The notes under the pieces were generated by a model. The model was given only the letters and a program-made list of their open reading frames with translations. It was not told the DNA's origin and searched no databases. The translations under genes were made by a program, and so were the position numbers. Positions 15,803 to 23,115 of a stretch of 23,698 nucleotides of DNA are shown piece by piece (position 1 is the stretch's first letter; each line of letters starts with the position of its first letter). Source of the DNA: an uncultured Collinsella sp. (GTDB lineage: Bacteria > Actinomycetota > Coriobacteriia > Coriobacteriales > Coriobacteriaceae); assembly GCA_902478875.1 (NCBI GenBank), contig CABSMZ010000012.1, positions 1 through 23,698 of the forward strand, given 5' to 3'.

Positions 15803-17995
15803 TTATGAAGCGTCGGCGGCTATGTGCGCAAGCGCCTCAACGAGCTCTTGCGAGCTCACAGGCTTGCTCAGGTGCGCGTTCATGCCCGCCTCACGCGAAA
15901 GCCTGCGATCGTCGTCAAAGGCGTTGGCGCTCACGGCGATAATCGGCGTGGTCGCGGCATCCTCGCGATCGAGCGCTCGAATCCGACGCGTGGCCTCAAG
16001 GCCATCGATGCCCGGCATCATGATGTCCATCAACACCACGTCGTACTCGTGCGGCACGCTCGCGGCAAACATCTCGACGGCAGACTCACCATCCCTAGTG
16101 TGTGTCACGACGGCACCGGCACGGCTGAGCGTAAACTGCGCGATCTCGGCATTCAGATCGTTATCCTCTACGAGCAAAACGCGCAAGCCCTGGAGTGCAT
16201 CGCCGTCTCCCGCGTCCACGCGAACTGCCTGAGGAATCTCGGAGCGTTTGCATTTCTCGAACGGCAGGCGGATGGTAAACGTCGTCCCCTGCCCCAAGAC
16301 GCTCGTAAAGCTCATGGTTCCGCCCATAAGCTCGACCAGCTGTTTTGCGATAGGCGCGCCCAGGCCAGTTCCCGACGAAGCGCCTTCCACCTGCTGCTCC
16401 TCGCGGCAAAACGGCTCGTAGAGGTGCTTTTGGAACTCCTCGCTCATGCCAATACCGTTGTCGGCGATCGTGTATTCATAGACGGGGACGCCATCCGCTG
16501 GCTCCACCTCGCGGCACACCAGGCGGACATAGCCGCCCTGGCGGTTGTACTTGACGGCATTGCCGGCAATATTGAGCAACAAACGCTTGAGGTGCGTCAC
16601 GCTCACCCGCGCATAGGGATGATTAAGCGTCTGCTGGTCGGAGATAATTGTCACCAGACGCTCCTCGGCCTGGCGCTCCAGAATATCGCGCACTTCACAG
16701 TTGAGGGCCACCAAATTTATGGGCACGAGGTTCAGGTCGACCTGCCCGCTCTCCAGGCGACTCATATCGAGCGCCTCGTTGGCAAGGTCGAGCAGCAGTC
16801 CCGATGCCGTCCAGATTTTTGAGCGGCACTCAGTCTGCTTTTGCAGATCGTCCGCATTGGCATCGCCAACCTCGACCATGCCGCGAATGCCGTTGATGGG
16901 CGTGCGCAGATCGTGGCTCATGCGACGCAGAAACTCCGTCTTTGCCGAGTTGGCAGACGAGGCCTCACGCGCCGCCTTTGCCAGCTTGTCGCCATAGTCG
17001 CGCTCCTGCTGCAGCAAGTCCGTCAAACGTCGACGATCAGCGCGGCGACGCACCGTCACAACAACGGCTATAACACCGCCGTAGAGTACCAGCACGCCGG
17101 CGGCAACAGCCGCGGCGACCTCAAAGTAGCGCTGCGCCGAGGCATAGGTGTACACATAGAATTTGTGCGCTTTTCCAAATGTGCCCAAATACCACTCGCC
17201 GTCGGCGTTAACCAATCTGACCTTACCAGCCAGGCATCGATCCTTAATACCGTCGACAATAAAGACATCCGTCGCAGGCAGATCGAACACGCCCAATACG
17301 GTGGGTTCAACGGCATTGGTCGCAACGACCTTGCCGTCGCTTTCGATCACGATATTGCCGCTATCGATGGTTTCATAGCCATCAAGCAAGCTCTGCAGTT
17401 TGAGTGTATTGCTTGCAACCGCTTTCGCGCTCTGATGCCTTACCGCGATAACGATGCCCTCGCCATCCTGCCGAGTCACGCAGCCAATGTCTGCGACCGA
17501 ATCATCCGCAAGCGTGATGCGGGCGGTATAGGACTTAAGCGGATGAGTTGCCACCTCCAGCACGGGTGATTCTTTGAGATACGTAGCGAGCGACCCGTAG
17601 TCCACATCGCCCGTCGAGGACTCGGACACCAAATTGCCCGATGCGTCCGTCACGATCAGCGCGCTCACGTTGAACTGGTCGGCGTATTGCTCCAGCATGG
17701 CGTTATCCACCGAACCGTCGCGCTCCATATCGCGCGCCGTCTCTCCGGCAATCTCCATAACGCGAATCAGGTTTTTGGTCGTATAGGCACTGTTGAATGC
17801 ATCGTAGGAAAGGCTCTGCGTCGCCACGTAATCGACAACGTCGGCAAAGCGCTGCTCGGCTTGGGCCGTCGTGTAACCGTAGCTCATCATGCCGGCAACA
17901 ACCGAGAGCGCTATCCCCAGCAGAGCGACAAGGAGCCATGCCCCTGCCGAACGATTGTCCCGCTCCTGAGCGGCATGGTCGGGTGCATCGATCAT
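15803..17995 (-). CDS. hybrid sensor histidine kinase with Cache-like sensor
   Basis: A 730-residue membrane kinase. In order: membrane helix at about 18-41; extracytoplasmic region of about 250 residues (42-290) that resembles a Cache-type sensor; second helix at about 291-316; short coiled segment; HisKA with FLRRMSHDLRTPINGI, His361; HATPase with LLNIAGNAVKYN, DNGIGM and GTGLGAPI; receiver with VLLVEDNDLNAE and Asp657 in VVLMDIMMPGIDG. It ends with the receiver and has no Hpt or DNA-binding domain. Its ATG overlaps the stop of the upstream solute-binding lipoprotein by 4 bp (ATGA), so the two are translationally coupled and probably work together. The kinase and receiver parts are clearly paralogous to the kinase at 12408-15211. 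Confidence 0.93.
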   Translation of the reverse strand: MIDAPDHAAQERDNRSAGAWLLVALLGIALSVVAGMMSYGYTTAQAEQRFADVVDYVATQSLSYDAFNSAYTTKNLIRVMEIAGETARDMERDGSVDNAMLEQYADQFNVSALIVTDASGNLVSESSTGDVDYGSLATYLKESPVLEVATHPLKSYTARITLADDSVADIGCVTRQDGEGIVIAVRHQSAKAVASNTLKLQSLLDGYETIDSGNIVIESDGKVVATNAVEPTVLGVFDLPATDVFIVDGIKDRCLAGKVRLVNADGEWYLGTFGKAHKFYVYTYASAQRYFEVAAAVAAGVLVLYGGVIAVVVTVRRRADRRRLTDLLQQERDYGDKLAKAAREASSANSAKTEFLRRMSHDLRTPINGIRGMVEVGDANADDLQKQTECRSKIWTASGLLLDLANEALDMSRLESGQVDLNLVPINLVALNCEVRDILERQAEERLVTIISDQQTLNHPYARVSVTHLKRLLLNIAGNAVKYNRQGGYVRLVCREVEPADGVPVYEYTIADNGIGMSEEFQKHLYEPFCREEQQVEGASSGTGLGAPIAKQLVELMGGTMSFTSVLGQGTTFTIRLPFEKCKRSEIPQAVRVDAGDGDALQGLRVLLVEDNDLNAEIAQFTLSRAGAVVTHTRDGESAVEMFAASVPHEYDVVLMDIMMPGIDGLEATRRIRALDREDAATTPIIAVSANAFDDDRRLSREAGMNAHLSKPVSSQELVEALAHIAADAS

Positions 17996-18861
17996 GACAG
18001 GCCCTCCATATTCAAAAATGGCGAAGGGTCATCAAAGTACTTTGACACCAGACGTTCCATGGTGCCATCGGCAAGCATTTCCTGGTAGGCACGGGTGAGC
18101 TTAACGTCGATGCCGCGCGTATCGTTGATATCGAAAGCGGTGCCCAAACCAACATCTAGCAGCGGCTCATCCAAAATGCGATACGTTACGCCATAGTCTT
18201 TTTCGTAGGTAAGCAGCGAGGACTCATGCGCGGCGATGGCGTCGACCAGACCCTCGACGAGTGCCGGGTTCAGGTATGAGCGGTCCGAAAAGCTGTAGAG
18301 CTCCTTGATCTGCGGAACGTTTTCATTTGTATGATTGAGCAAAATGTCCTCGGGCTTGGTGGTGGACTGGACCGCCACGACCTTGTCCTCAAGATCGGCA
18401 AGCGTGTAGATATCGCTCGCGGGATCGACCGCGACCACCTGGCGGCTCGCAAGGTACGGGCCGGCCCAACGATACTCGTTTTCGCGACCCGTCATGCTAA
18501 AGCCGCCCATGACGCAATCGAGCTCGCCACTCGCCAGCAACTCTTTCTTCTTTTCCCAATCGATCAGCTGGTATTTTGGCTTGTAACCAATGCGGGCCAA
18601 AGCCCCGGTCAATATCTCGACATCCAGGCCAACGATATCGCCGTACTCGTCGGTATACACAAACGGTGGGTAGAGATCGCTGCCGACGTTGAGCGTCTTA
18701 AGGTTGTCGTCTTTGGCTTGTGAGGCATCCAGACCTTCTAATGTAGACGTCGAGGCTCCGTCATTCGACCCGGAGCAGCCAGCTATCGCTACGACAAAAG
18801 CGCTCGCCACTGCAAGCGCGACAAATAACGATATGGCATCCGAGCGACGGGATCTTTTCAT
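17992..18861 (-). CDS. solute-binding lipoprotein (SBP_bac_3), kinase partner
   Basis: A 289-residue secreted lipoprotein. An N-terminal hydrophobic segment ends in the lipobox IAGC (lipidated Cys29). A type 2 periplasmic-binding fold follows with GSDLYPPFVY near the start and GGFSMTGREN, which contains the conserved Arg that grips the ligand carboxylate in amino-acid binders. Normally such proteins feed an ABC importer. No importer ATPase or permease gene is next to it; a hybrid kinase overlaps its stop codon by 4 bp. It is therefore probably a ligand sensor for the kinase. An extended -10 promoter lies upstream and the ATG follows GGAG. Confidence 0.92.
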   Translation of the reverse strand: MKRSRRSDAISLFVALAVASAFVVAIAGCSGSNDGASTSTLEGLDASQAKDDNLKTLNVGSDLYPPFVYTDEYGDIVGLDVEILTGALARIGYKPKYQLIDWEKKKELLASGELDCVMGGFSMTGRENEYRWAGPYLASRQVVAVDPASDIYTLADLEDKVVAVQSTTKPEDILLNHTNENVPQIKELYSFSDRSYLNPALVEGLVDAIAAHESSLLTYEKDYGVTYRILDEPLLDVGLGTAFDINDTRGIDVKLTRAYQEMLADGTMERLVSKYFDDPSPFLNMEGLS

Positions 18862-18903
18862 CGAGCTCCATACGATCCTGTTTACAGACTGAAATGGTTA
18901 AAG

Positions 18904-18912
18904 ATAATAGCA
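18904..18912 (-). promoter_or_regulatory. extended -10 promoter of the SBP-kinase operon
   Basis: On the minus strand TGC precedes TATTAT, an extended -10 element (TGn-TATTAT), about 43 bp upstream of the ATG at 18861. No good -35 box is seen at 16-18 nt, as is common for extended -10 promoters. Confidence 0.6.
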
Positions 18913-18958
18913 AACAAAACCACACGAGCACCCAATTGTTACAGCCGCTTTACCGTGT

Positions 18959-18990
18959 GGGGCCTTCCAGCCGACTTGGCAGAAGACCCC
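18959..18990 (-). terminator. candidate terminator hairpin of the malY-type gene
   Basis: A 9-bp stem (GGGGTCTTC with GAAGGCCCC on the minus strand, one G-U pair) encloses a GCC/GGC inner stem, 15 bp past the aminotransferase stop. No T-run follows, so it may slow rather than end transcription into the SBP operon. Confidence 0.5.
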
Positions 18991-19005
18991 GCATGCAGTG
19001 CTCAC

Positions 19006-20220
19006 TTACCGTGCATTAAAAACGTAGCGGTCCAGGCGGTCGCACGCTTCCTTTACGCGCGAAAGCGGCAGCGCCAGATTCACGCGAATGTGGCAGGGCC
19101 CGTGGAACGGACGGCCGTCCTGATACCCCACGCCCACGCGCGCCCCCTCGTCGAGCAGCCACTGAATATCGCGGTTATGTCCGCGGCACCACTCGGTGCA
19201 GTCCAGAAACACCATGTACGTGCCCTGCGGACGCGAATAGGACACGCCCTCAAAATGCTCGTCCACGTAATCGCAGAAGTACTCGATATTGCCGGCAAGC
19301 ACCTGGTTGAGCTCGTCCACCCACTCGTAGCCCTGCGGCTGGTAGGCACCGATAAGAGCATGCATGGAGAGGACATTCATCTCGTTGTAGTGGATCTTGT
19401 TGGACACGGCGCACACGCGGTCGCGCAGCGTCTCGTTGTAGACAATGTGGTAGCTGCCGACCAGACCCGCCAGATTAAACGTCTTGCTGGGCGCATAGAG
19501 GGCAACCGTGCGCATGCGGGCATCCTCGCTCACCGACTGCGTCGGGATATGCTTGTGCCCCGGCAGGATGATATCGGACCAAATCTCGTCCGAGATCACC
19601 ACGCAATCGTGCTGGCGATAAATGTCCATGGCGCGCTCGATCTCGTCGCGCTCCCATACGCGGCCGCAGGGATTGTGCGGCGAGCAGAACACCGCGGCAT
19701 GAATGTGGTTTTGGGCGAGTTTGCACTCCATGTCCTCAAAGTCCATACGCCACACGCCCTGGTCGTCGAGCTTAAGCGGGCTGTGGACAATGCGATAGCC
19801 CGCGGCTTCGATAGACTTGGTAAAACCAATGTAGGTAGGACTGTGGACCAGCACCGCATCGCCTGGCTGGACATACGCGCGCAGCGTCGACACGACACCG
19901 CCCAGCACGCCGTTTTCGTAGCCGAGATGCTCAGGGCGCAGGCCCTCGACACCATTACGGCGGCTCTGCCATTCGATGATGCGGTCGAAGTACTCGGGGC
20001 GCGGGTTAAAGTAGCCAAACATGGGATGCTGGGCACGCTGAATGATGTGCTCCTGGACCGTGGGCACCGTGGCGAAGTTCATGTCGGCCACCCACATGGG
20101 AATGCGGTCGAAGCCCTCGTCGGGTGCATTCGGAGCCATACCGGGGATTTCACCCCAAGAGTCAACGGCGATGGAGTCCATGCCGTGGCGGTCGATGATT
20201 GAAGTGAAGTCGTATTTCAT
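19006..20220 (-). CDS. MalY/PatB-type PLP-dependent C-S lyase/aminotransferase
   Basis: A 404-residue fold-type I PLP enzyme. The N-terminal signature RIPMWVADMNFATVP is typical of the MalY/PatB subfamily. The PLP site includes SPHNPCGR (180-187), DEIWSDI starting at 211, and the Schiff-base lysine Lys246 in YAPSKTFNLAG. Members cleave cystathionine or cysteine conjugates to thiol, pyruvate and ammonia (beta-lyase), and some also transaminate. The length is normal. The ATG follows GGGAG, 7 nt upstream. It lies 112 bp downstream of trmO on the same strand with a weak -10 (GACAAT) between, so it is probably independently expressed. Confidence 0.92.
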   Translation of the reverse strand: MKYDFTSIIDRHGMDSIAVDSWGEIPGMAPNAPDEGFDRIPMWVADMNFATVPTVQEHIIQRAQHPMFGYFNPRPEYFDRIIEWQSRRNGVEGLRPEHLGYENGVLGGVVSTLRAYVQPGDAVLVHSPTYIGFTKSIEAAGYRIVHSPLKLDDQGVWRMDFEDMECKLAQNHIHAAVFCSPHNPCGRVWERDEIERAMDIYRQHDCVVISDEIWSDIILPGHKHIPTQSVSEDARMRTVALYAPSKTFNLAGLVGSYHIVYNETLRDRVCAVSNKIHYNEMNVLSMHALIGAYQPQGYEWVDELNQVLAGNIEYFCDYVDEHFEGVSYSRPQGTYMVFLDCTEWCRGHNRDIQWLLDEGARVGVGYQDGRPFHGPCHIRVNLALPLSRVKEACDRLDRYVFNAR

Positions 20221-20332
20221 GCTGGACTCCCGTGCAAAGTTGATTGTTTTGGTAGGCGTTATTGTCCACCAGCGTGGGCGGTTTTGGCGCGGGGTTTGGC
20301 GCTTAATTTGACGGGTGCGGACGAATGGCTGG

Positions 20333-21070
20333 TTAGTCTCGTGCGTCGTTGACGGCGACTACGGTTAGCTGGGTTTCATCGACCGTAAAAGATATGTCGA
20401 GCCCGGCGAAGGCCAGATGATAGACGCGGTTTGGCTCGTGCTTGCTGCCCGCGCGGCGCGGATCTTGGCGAAGAACCTCGACCAGACCGGGGAGCTTTGT
20501 GCTTGGAACTGTGTCTTGCAGCGCCTGCGGGAACTCGATGTCGAGCTCTTGCCACGGAGCATCCTCAATCCAGCCGCCCGTTGCATCCGGATGACAGTCC
20601 GCAAACGGAATGTAGGGCTTAATGTCGTAGATGGGCGTGCCGTCGCGCAGGTCGGCCCCCAACACATGGATGATGGGACCATCGTCGGTAAGCTCCACGC
20701 GGTCGAGCTTGACGCAGGTGAGTCCAATGGGATTAGGGCGAAACGGACTGCGCGTGGCAAACACACCCACGCGCTCGGCTCCGCCCAGACGCGGCGGGCG
20801 CACGGTTTTCGACCATTTTGCGTTGGTTCCGGACCTGTTCCGCGTCTTGGCATCGGCGGCTATGTCCTTAGCCGTGCCGCCGGGTGTGCCGTTTTCAAAA
20901 CGCCACAGCAGCCATAGGTGAGAGAAGGAGTCCAGGCCCTCAACTGCTGCATTGGAGGCAAATTCCGGCTCAAAAACGATGCGTCCCTGCAGATGAGGCG
21001 CCAAAAAGCTGTTGCGCGGAATGCCGAACTTCTGCGGCAGATCAGTATGTATGTGTGCGATAGGTTCCAT
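20333..21070 (-). CDS. trmO: tRNA (N6-threonylcarbamoyladenosine37-N6)-methyltransferase, TrmO
   Basis: A 245-residue protein of the TsaA/TrmO (UPF0066) family. It methylates t6A37 in some threonine tRNAs with S-adenosylmethionine to fine-tune decoding. Motifs include SHLWLLWRF, VRPPRLGG with RVGVFATRSPFRPNPIGL (the family signature), and the DIKPYIP stretch, followed by the C-terminal domain. The open frame extends far upstream (to 21511), but that part is antisense to the XRE gene. The protein really begins at MEPIAHIH (ATG 21070; ATG 21079 is an alternative). There is no ribosome site; a TACAAT box ends 7 nt before the ATG, suggesting a leaderless transcript. Confidence 0.9.
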   Translation of the reverse strand: MEPIAHIHTDLPQKFGIPRNSFLAPHLQGRIVFEPEFASNAAVEGLDSFSHLWLLWRFENGTPGGTAKDIAADAKTRNRSGTNAKWSKTVRPPRLGGAERVGVFATRSPFRPNPIGLTCVKLDRVELTDDGPIIHVLGADLRDGTPIYDIKPYIPFADCHPDATGGWIEDAPWQELDIEFPQALQDTVPSTKLPGLVEVLRQDPRRAGSKHEPNRVYHLAFAGLDISFTVDETQLTVVAVNDARD

Positions 21071-21079
21071 GCCGGTCAT

Positions 21080-21085
21080 TGTACG
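21080..21085 (-). promoter_or_regulatory. -10 box implying a near-leaderless trmO mRNA
   Basis: TACAAT sits just upstream of GACCGGC and the ATG at 21070 on the minus strand. A transcript starting 6-7 nt after it would begin at or next to the start codon. No Shine-Dalgarno sequence is present. No good -35 box was found. Confidence 0.4.
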
Positions 21086-21137
21086 GCATGGAGGCATGGG
21101 GCATTGCGCGCAATTCTTCGCCACGGTCCCCCGTCGT

Positions 21138-21152
21138 GCAACCAACGGTTGC
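21138..21152. promoter_or_regulatory. palindrome just upstream of the XRE-TipAS promoter
   Basis: GCAACC (21138-21143) and GGTTGC (21147-21152) form a perfect 6-bp inverted repeat with a 3-bp spacer, directly before the -35 box. This position suits an activator or autoregulator site. It is inferred from geometry only. Confidence 0.4.
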
Positions 21153-21181
21153 TTGGAAGGGTGCCTGCCGCCGCGTATGCT
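21153..21181 (+). promoter_or_regulatory. promoter of the XRE-TipAS gene
   Basis: A -35 TTGGAA (21153-21158), a 17-nt spacer and a -10 TATGCT (21176-21181), 30 bp upstream of the ATG at 21212. Confidence 0.6.
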
Positions 21182-21211
21182 TAAGCCGTCAACCAGCAGA
21201 AAGGAGCCGCT

Positions 21212-22039
21212 ATGGCCTTTGCAGAAAAGCTCATCGCTGTCCGTCGCGTCCATCACCTTACCCAGGAGCAGCTCGCCGCCAAGCTCTTCGTCACGCGCCA
21301 AGCCGTCAGCCGTTGGGAACGCGGCGAGGTCACACCGGGCATCGACATGATGAAGCTCATTGCCACTGTGACCGGCGAGCCCCTGTCTCACCTGCTCGAA
21401 ATGCCCGAGCACTATTGCCAGAGCTGCGGCATGATACTCACGCCCGGCGACTGCGGCACCGATGCCACGGGCGCCACGACCGACCATTACTGCAAGCGGT
21501 GCTACGACCACGGCCAGTACGCCTACGACACCACGATGGAGGCAATGATCGAGGACTGTGCCCCACGGCTAGCACAAAACACAGGTATGTCGCTCGACGA
21601 AGCCGTCTCGCTCATGGGCGCCGTCCTGCCGCAACTGGAGCGCTGGCGCACCGTGCAGGAAAACGAGGAACGCTACGGCGCCGAGGCTCGGGCTCGCTAT
21701 GGCAATGAGGCTATCGATGCAGCAAACGAAACGTTACTGGATATGGATCCTCAGACATGGAACGACATGAAGGAACTTGAACGCGCCATTTTGGGCCAGC
21801 TCTCGATTGCCATGGGCATTGGCGACCCAGAGAGTAACGAGGCCCGCAAACTTGTCGCAATGCACCGTCGATGGATTGGCCTTAATTGGGGACACGAGCC
21901 CCAGAACGAGGCGTACCTGGGCCTCGCCCACGGCTATCTTGCCGACCGGCGCTTTGTTGACTACTACGACAAGCCCTGCGGCACCGGAGCCACGGCGTTT
22001 CTGGTCCAGGCCATCGAGTCGTCACTGGTCCGCGCATAG
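21212..22039 (+). CDS. XRE regulator fused to zinc ribbon and TipAS domain
   Basis: A 275-residue three-part protein. Residues 1-62 form an XRE/Cro helix-turn-helix (LTQEQLAAKLFVTRQAVSRW). Residues 67-120 form a putative zinc ribbon with Cys69-x2-Cys72 and Cys94-x2-Cys97, plus the TMEAMIEDCAP extension common to that family. Residues about 145-272 match the TipAS fold, which in Streptomyces TipA covalently traps thiopeptide antibiotics and activates MerR-type transcription. Here the MerR domain is replaced by XRE. It is probably a ligand-responsive regulator of antibiotic or redox response. The target is not evident; trmO diverges upstream and a glutaredoxin follows after about 50 bp. The ATG follows AAAGGAG. 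Confidence 0.88.
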   Translation: MAFAEKLIAVRRVHHLTQEQLAAKLFVTRQAVSRWERGEVTPGIDMMKLIATVTGEPLSHLLEMPEHYCQSCGMILTPGDCGTDATGATTDHYCKRCYDHGQYAYDTTMEAMIEDCAPRLAQNTGMSLDEAVSLMGAVLPQLERWRTVQENEERYGAEARARYGNEAIDAANETLLDMDPQTWNDMKELERAILGQLSIAMGIGDPESNEARKLVAMHRRWIGLNWGHEPQNEAYLGLAHGYLADRRFVDYYDKPCGTGATAFLVQAIESSLVRA

Positions 22040-22090
22040 ACCGCGGCAGCTTTGGGTATTTCAATCAAAACCTCAACCGATTGGAGACCT

Positions 22091-22336
22091 ATGGCTACTG
22101 ATCACGAGCTCGTGCTCTACGTTATGACCGGCTGCCCGTACTGCATAAAGGTCAAGCGCTTTTTGGCCGATAACGGCGCGACCATTCCTGAACGCAATAT
22201 CTCGACCGATTCCGATGCCGAGCAAACGCTTATCGCCGTCGGCGGAAAACGCCAGGTTCCCTGCCTGTTCATCGACGGAGAGCCGCTCTACGAGTCGAGC
22301 GACATCATCGCATGGCTGCAGGAGAATCTGCTCTAG
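22091..22336 (+). CDS. glutaredoxin-like protein
   Basis: An 81-residue thioredoxin-fold protein with the dithiol active site CPYC (Cys15, Cys18), the cis-proline motif QVP in KRQVPCLFIDGE, and the terminal ESSDIIAWLQ helix that binds glutathione or a similar thiol. It reduces disulfides or glutathionylated proteins. I chose the ATG at 22091 because GGAG precedes it and the strand begins HELVLYVM; an in-frame ATG at 22052 would add 13 unlikely residues. It lies 51 bp after the XRE-TipAS gene, possibly co-transcribed. It marks the end of the conserved gene block. Confidence 0.92.
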   Translation: MATDHELVLYVMTGCPYCIKVKRFLADNGATIPERNISTDSDAEQTLIAVGGKRQVPCLFIDGEPLYESSDIIAWLQENLL

Positions 22337-22383
22337 TACGCACGCTCTGTCCGTCCAGGGCCCCAGCCCATACGACCCAAACA

Positions 22384-22438
22384 TGTACACCAGCATCCAA
22401 AGTCGACATTTTTCGACATCTTTGGATGCTAGCGTACA
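22384..22438. repeat. 55-bp palindromic repeat, copy 1
   Basis: Arms of 19 nt ending in AGCATCCAAAG and CTTTGGATGCT, with two mismatched pairs near the outer ends. The 17-nt loop is TCGACAT-TTT-TCGACAT, an internal 7-nt direct repeat. GCTTTTG follows on the + strand. About 63 of 65 bases match copy 2 at 23460-23524, counting flanks. It could act as a terminator for the glutaredoxin transcript. Confidence 0.9.
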
Positions 22439-22530
22439 GCTTTTGGGTAGTCATGGACGCTCTTAGCCGGCTAATTGTTTGAGGCGACCTTTGGATTATG
22501 GCTGTTTGACGCCTCTGGAAAGGTTTCCGA

Positions 22531-22673
22531 GAGGGCTGTGGTCAAAAAGGGCAAATATGAGTACTGCTACCTGTTTAGTAGCAGCGATTTTGATCACTTC
22601 AGGAACTATTCAACGTTCCATACGTCCGTAGACGACGCTATTTCTCCTCATATGTTCAATAAAAGTAGCTCCT
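22531..22673 (+). repeat. second repeat element, + copy
   Basis: Begins with GAGGG and the core GTGGTCAAAAAGGGCAAATA (continuing TGAGTACTG), contains a CTGCTAC/GTAGCAG hairpin (22564-22584), and ends in AGTAGCTCCT. In one frame it reads VVKKGKYEYC and ends SSS-stop. The 22693-22774 copy, in opposite orientation, shares both ends but is shorter inside. Confidence 0.8.
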
Positions 22674-22702
22674 AATGGGAACAAGTCTCATCAGGAGCTA
22701 CT
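22664..22702. repeat. 10-bp inverted repeat at the junction of the element pair
   Basis: AGTAGCTCCT (22664-22673) and AGGAGCTACT (22693-22702) with a 19-nt loop, A-rich before and T-rich after. It is formed by the tails of the two oppositely oriented element copies, and could also work as a bidirectional terminator. Confidence 0.75.
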
Positions 22703-22774
22703 ATTTATAGCAAAATAAATGCAACTATAATGGCAACAGTACTCATATTTGCCCTTTTTTGACCACGACCCTCC
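22693..22774 (-). repeat. second repeat element, - copy
   Basis: On the minus strand it starts with GGAGGG, carries the same core (with six rather than five A's) through GAGTACTG, and ends AGTAGCTCCT. It is about 60 bp shorter than the + copy because of internal differences. Translation gives SKKGKYEYC and also ends SSS-stop, so the frame is shared despite divergence. Confidence 0.8.
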
Positions 22775-22827
22775 AGAATAGCCGCTGAGGACGACACTAA
22801 ATGACAAAATCCGACACTTGGACGTTC

Positions 22828-22863
22828 TTATATGACTAGCCATTGAAGGACACCTAACGACTA
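22828..22863. repeat. diverged single copy of the 38-bp unit
   Basis: Starts TTATATGACTAGCCATTGAA and ends TAACGACTA, matching the tandem units at 23548-23613 in order but two bases shorter. ATGACTAG and the flanking GTTCTT are retained. Confidence 0.7.
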
Positions 22864-22868
22864 CTCCC

Positions 22869-22893
22869 ATTCGCGACACACTGTGTCGCGAAT
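22869..22893. repeat. perfect 25-bp palindrome
   Basis: ATTCGCGACACA and TGTGTCGCGAAT are exact inverted repeats around a single C. There is no T-run, so an operator or recombination-type site is as likely as a terminator. Confidence 0.85.
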
Positions 22894-23086
22894 TAAGCTG
22901 GTCCCATTATCGAAGACCAGTGAGAGCTCCTGCTCAGAATCTCGATAGCTTAATAAAGCGCTCCCCTCCGGAAGTTCAATGAGCATCCAAATTCCAGGCT
23001 GAAAAGCAAAGGAGTATCGAAACCGTCAATGCTCATTTCCTATCGAACACGCGGGTCAAAACAAGCTAATTAGCCTGATAAACTGT

Positions 23087-23115
23087 TTGTATTTTTGTCT
23101 ACAAAACTGTATACA
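23087..23115 (+). promoter_or_regulatory. promoter and nested operator of the RHH gene
   Basis: A -35 TTGTAT (23087-23092), a 17-nt spacer and a -10 TATACA (23110-23115). The palindrome TTTTGT-CT-ACAAAA (23093-23106) lies in the spacer, flanked by an outer TTTGTAT/ATACAAA pair (23086-23092 and 23111-23117). Such nested sites fit cooperative autorepression by a ribbon-helix-helix protein. Confidence 0.7.

Noticed and set aside
18955..20202. Open frame of 415 residues on the + strand
   Set aside because: Antisense to the MalY-type enzyme; the composition is that of a codon-bias shadow.
21071..21511. N-terminal extension of TrmO by about 147 residues
   Set aside because: It is antisense to the XRE helix-turn-helix, and the TrmO family starts at the MEPIAHIH-like segment.
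22475..22675. 66-residue open frame as a real gene
   Set aside because: TTG start without a good ribosome site, and it runs through repeat sequence that has a second, diverged copy on the other strand. Kept as a repeat element, though decayed coding cannot be excluded.
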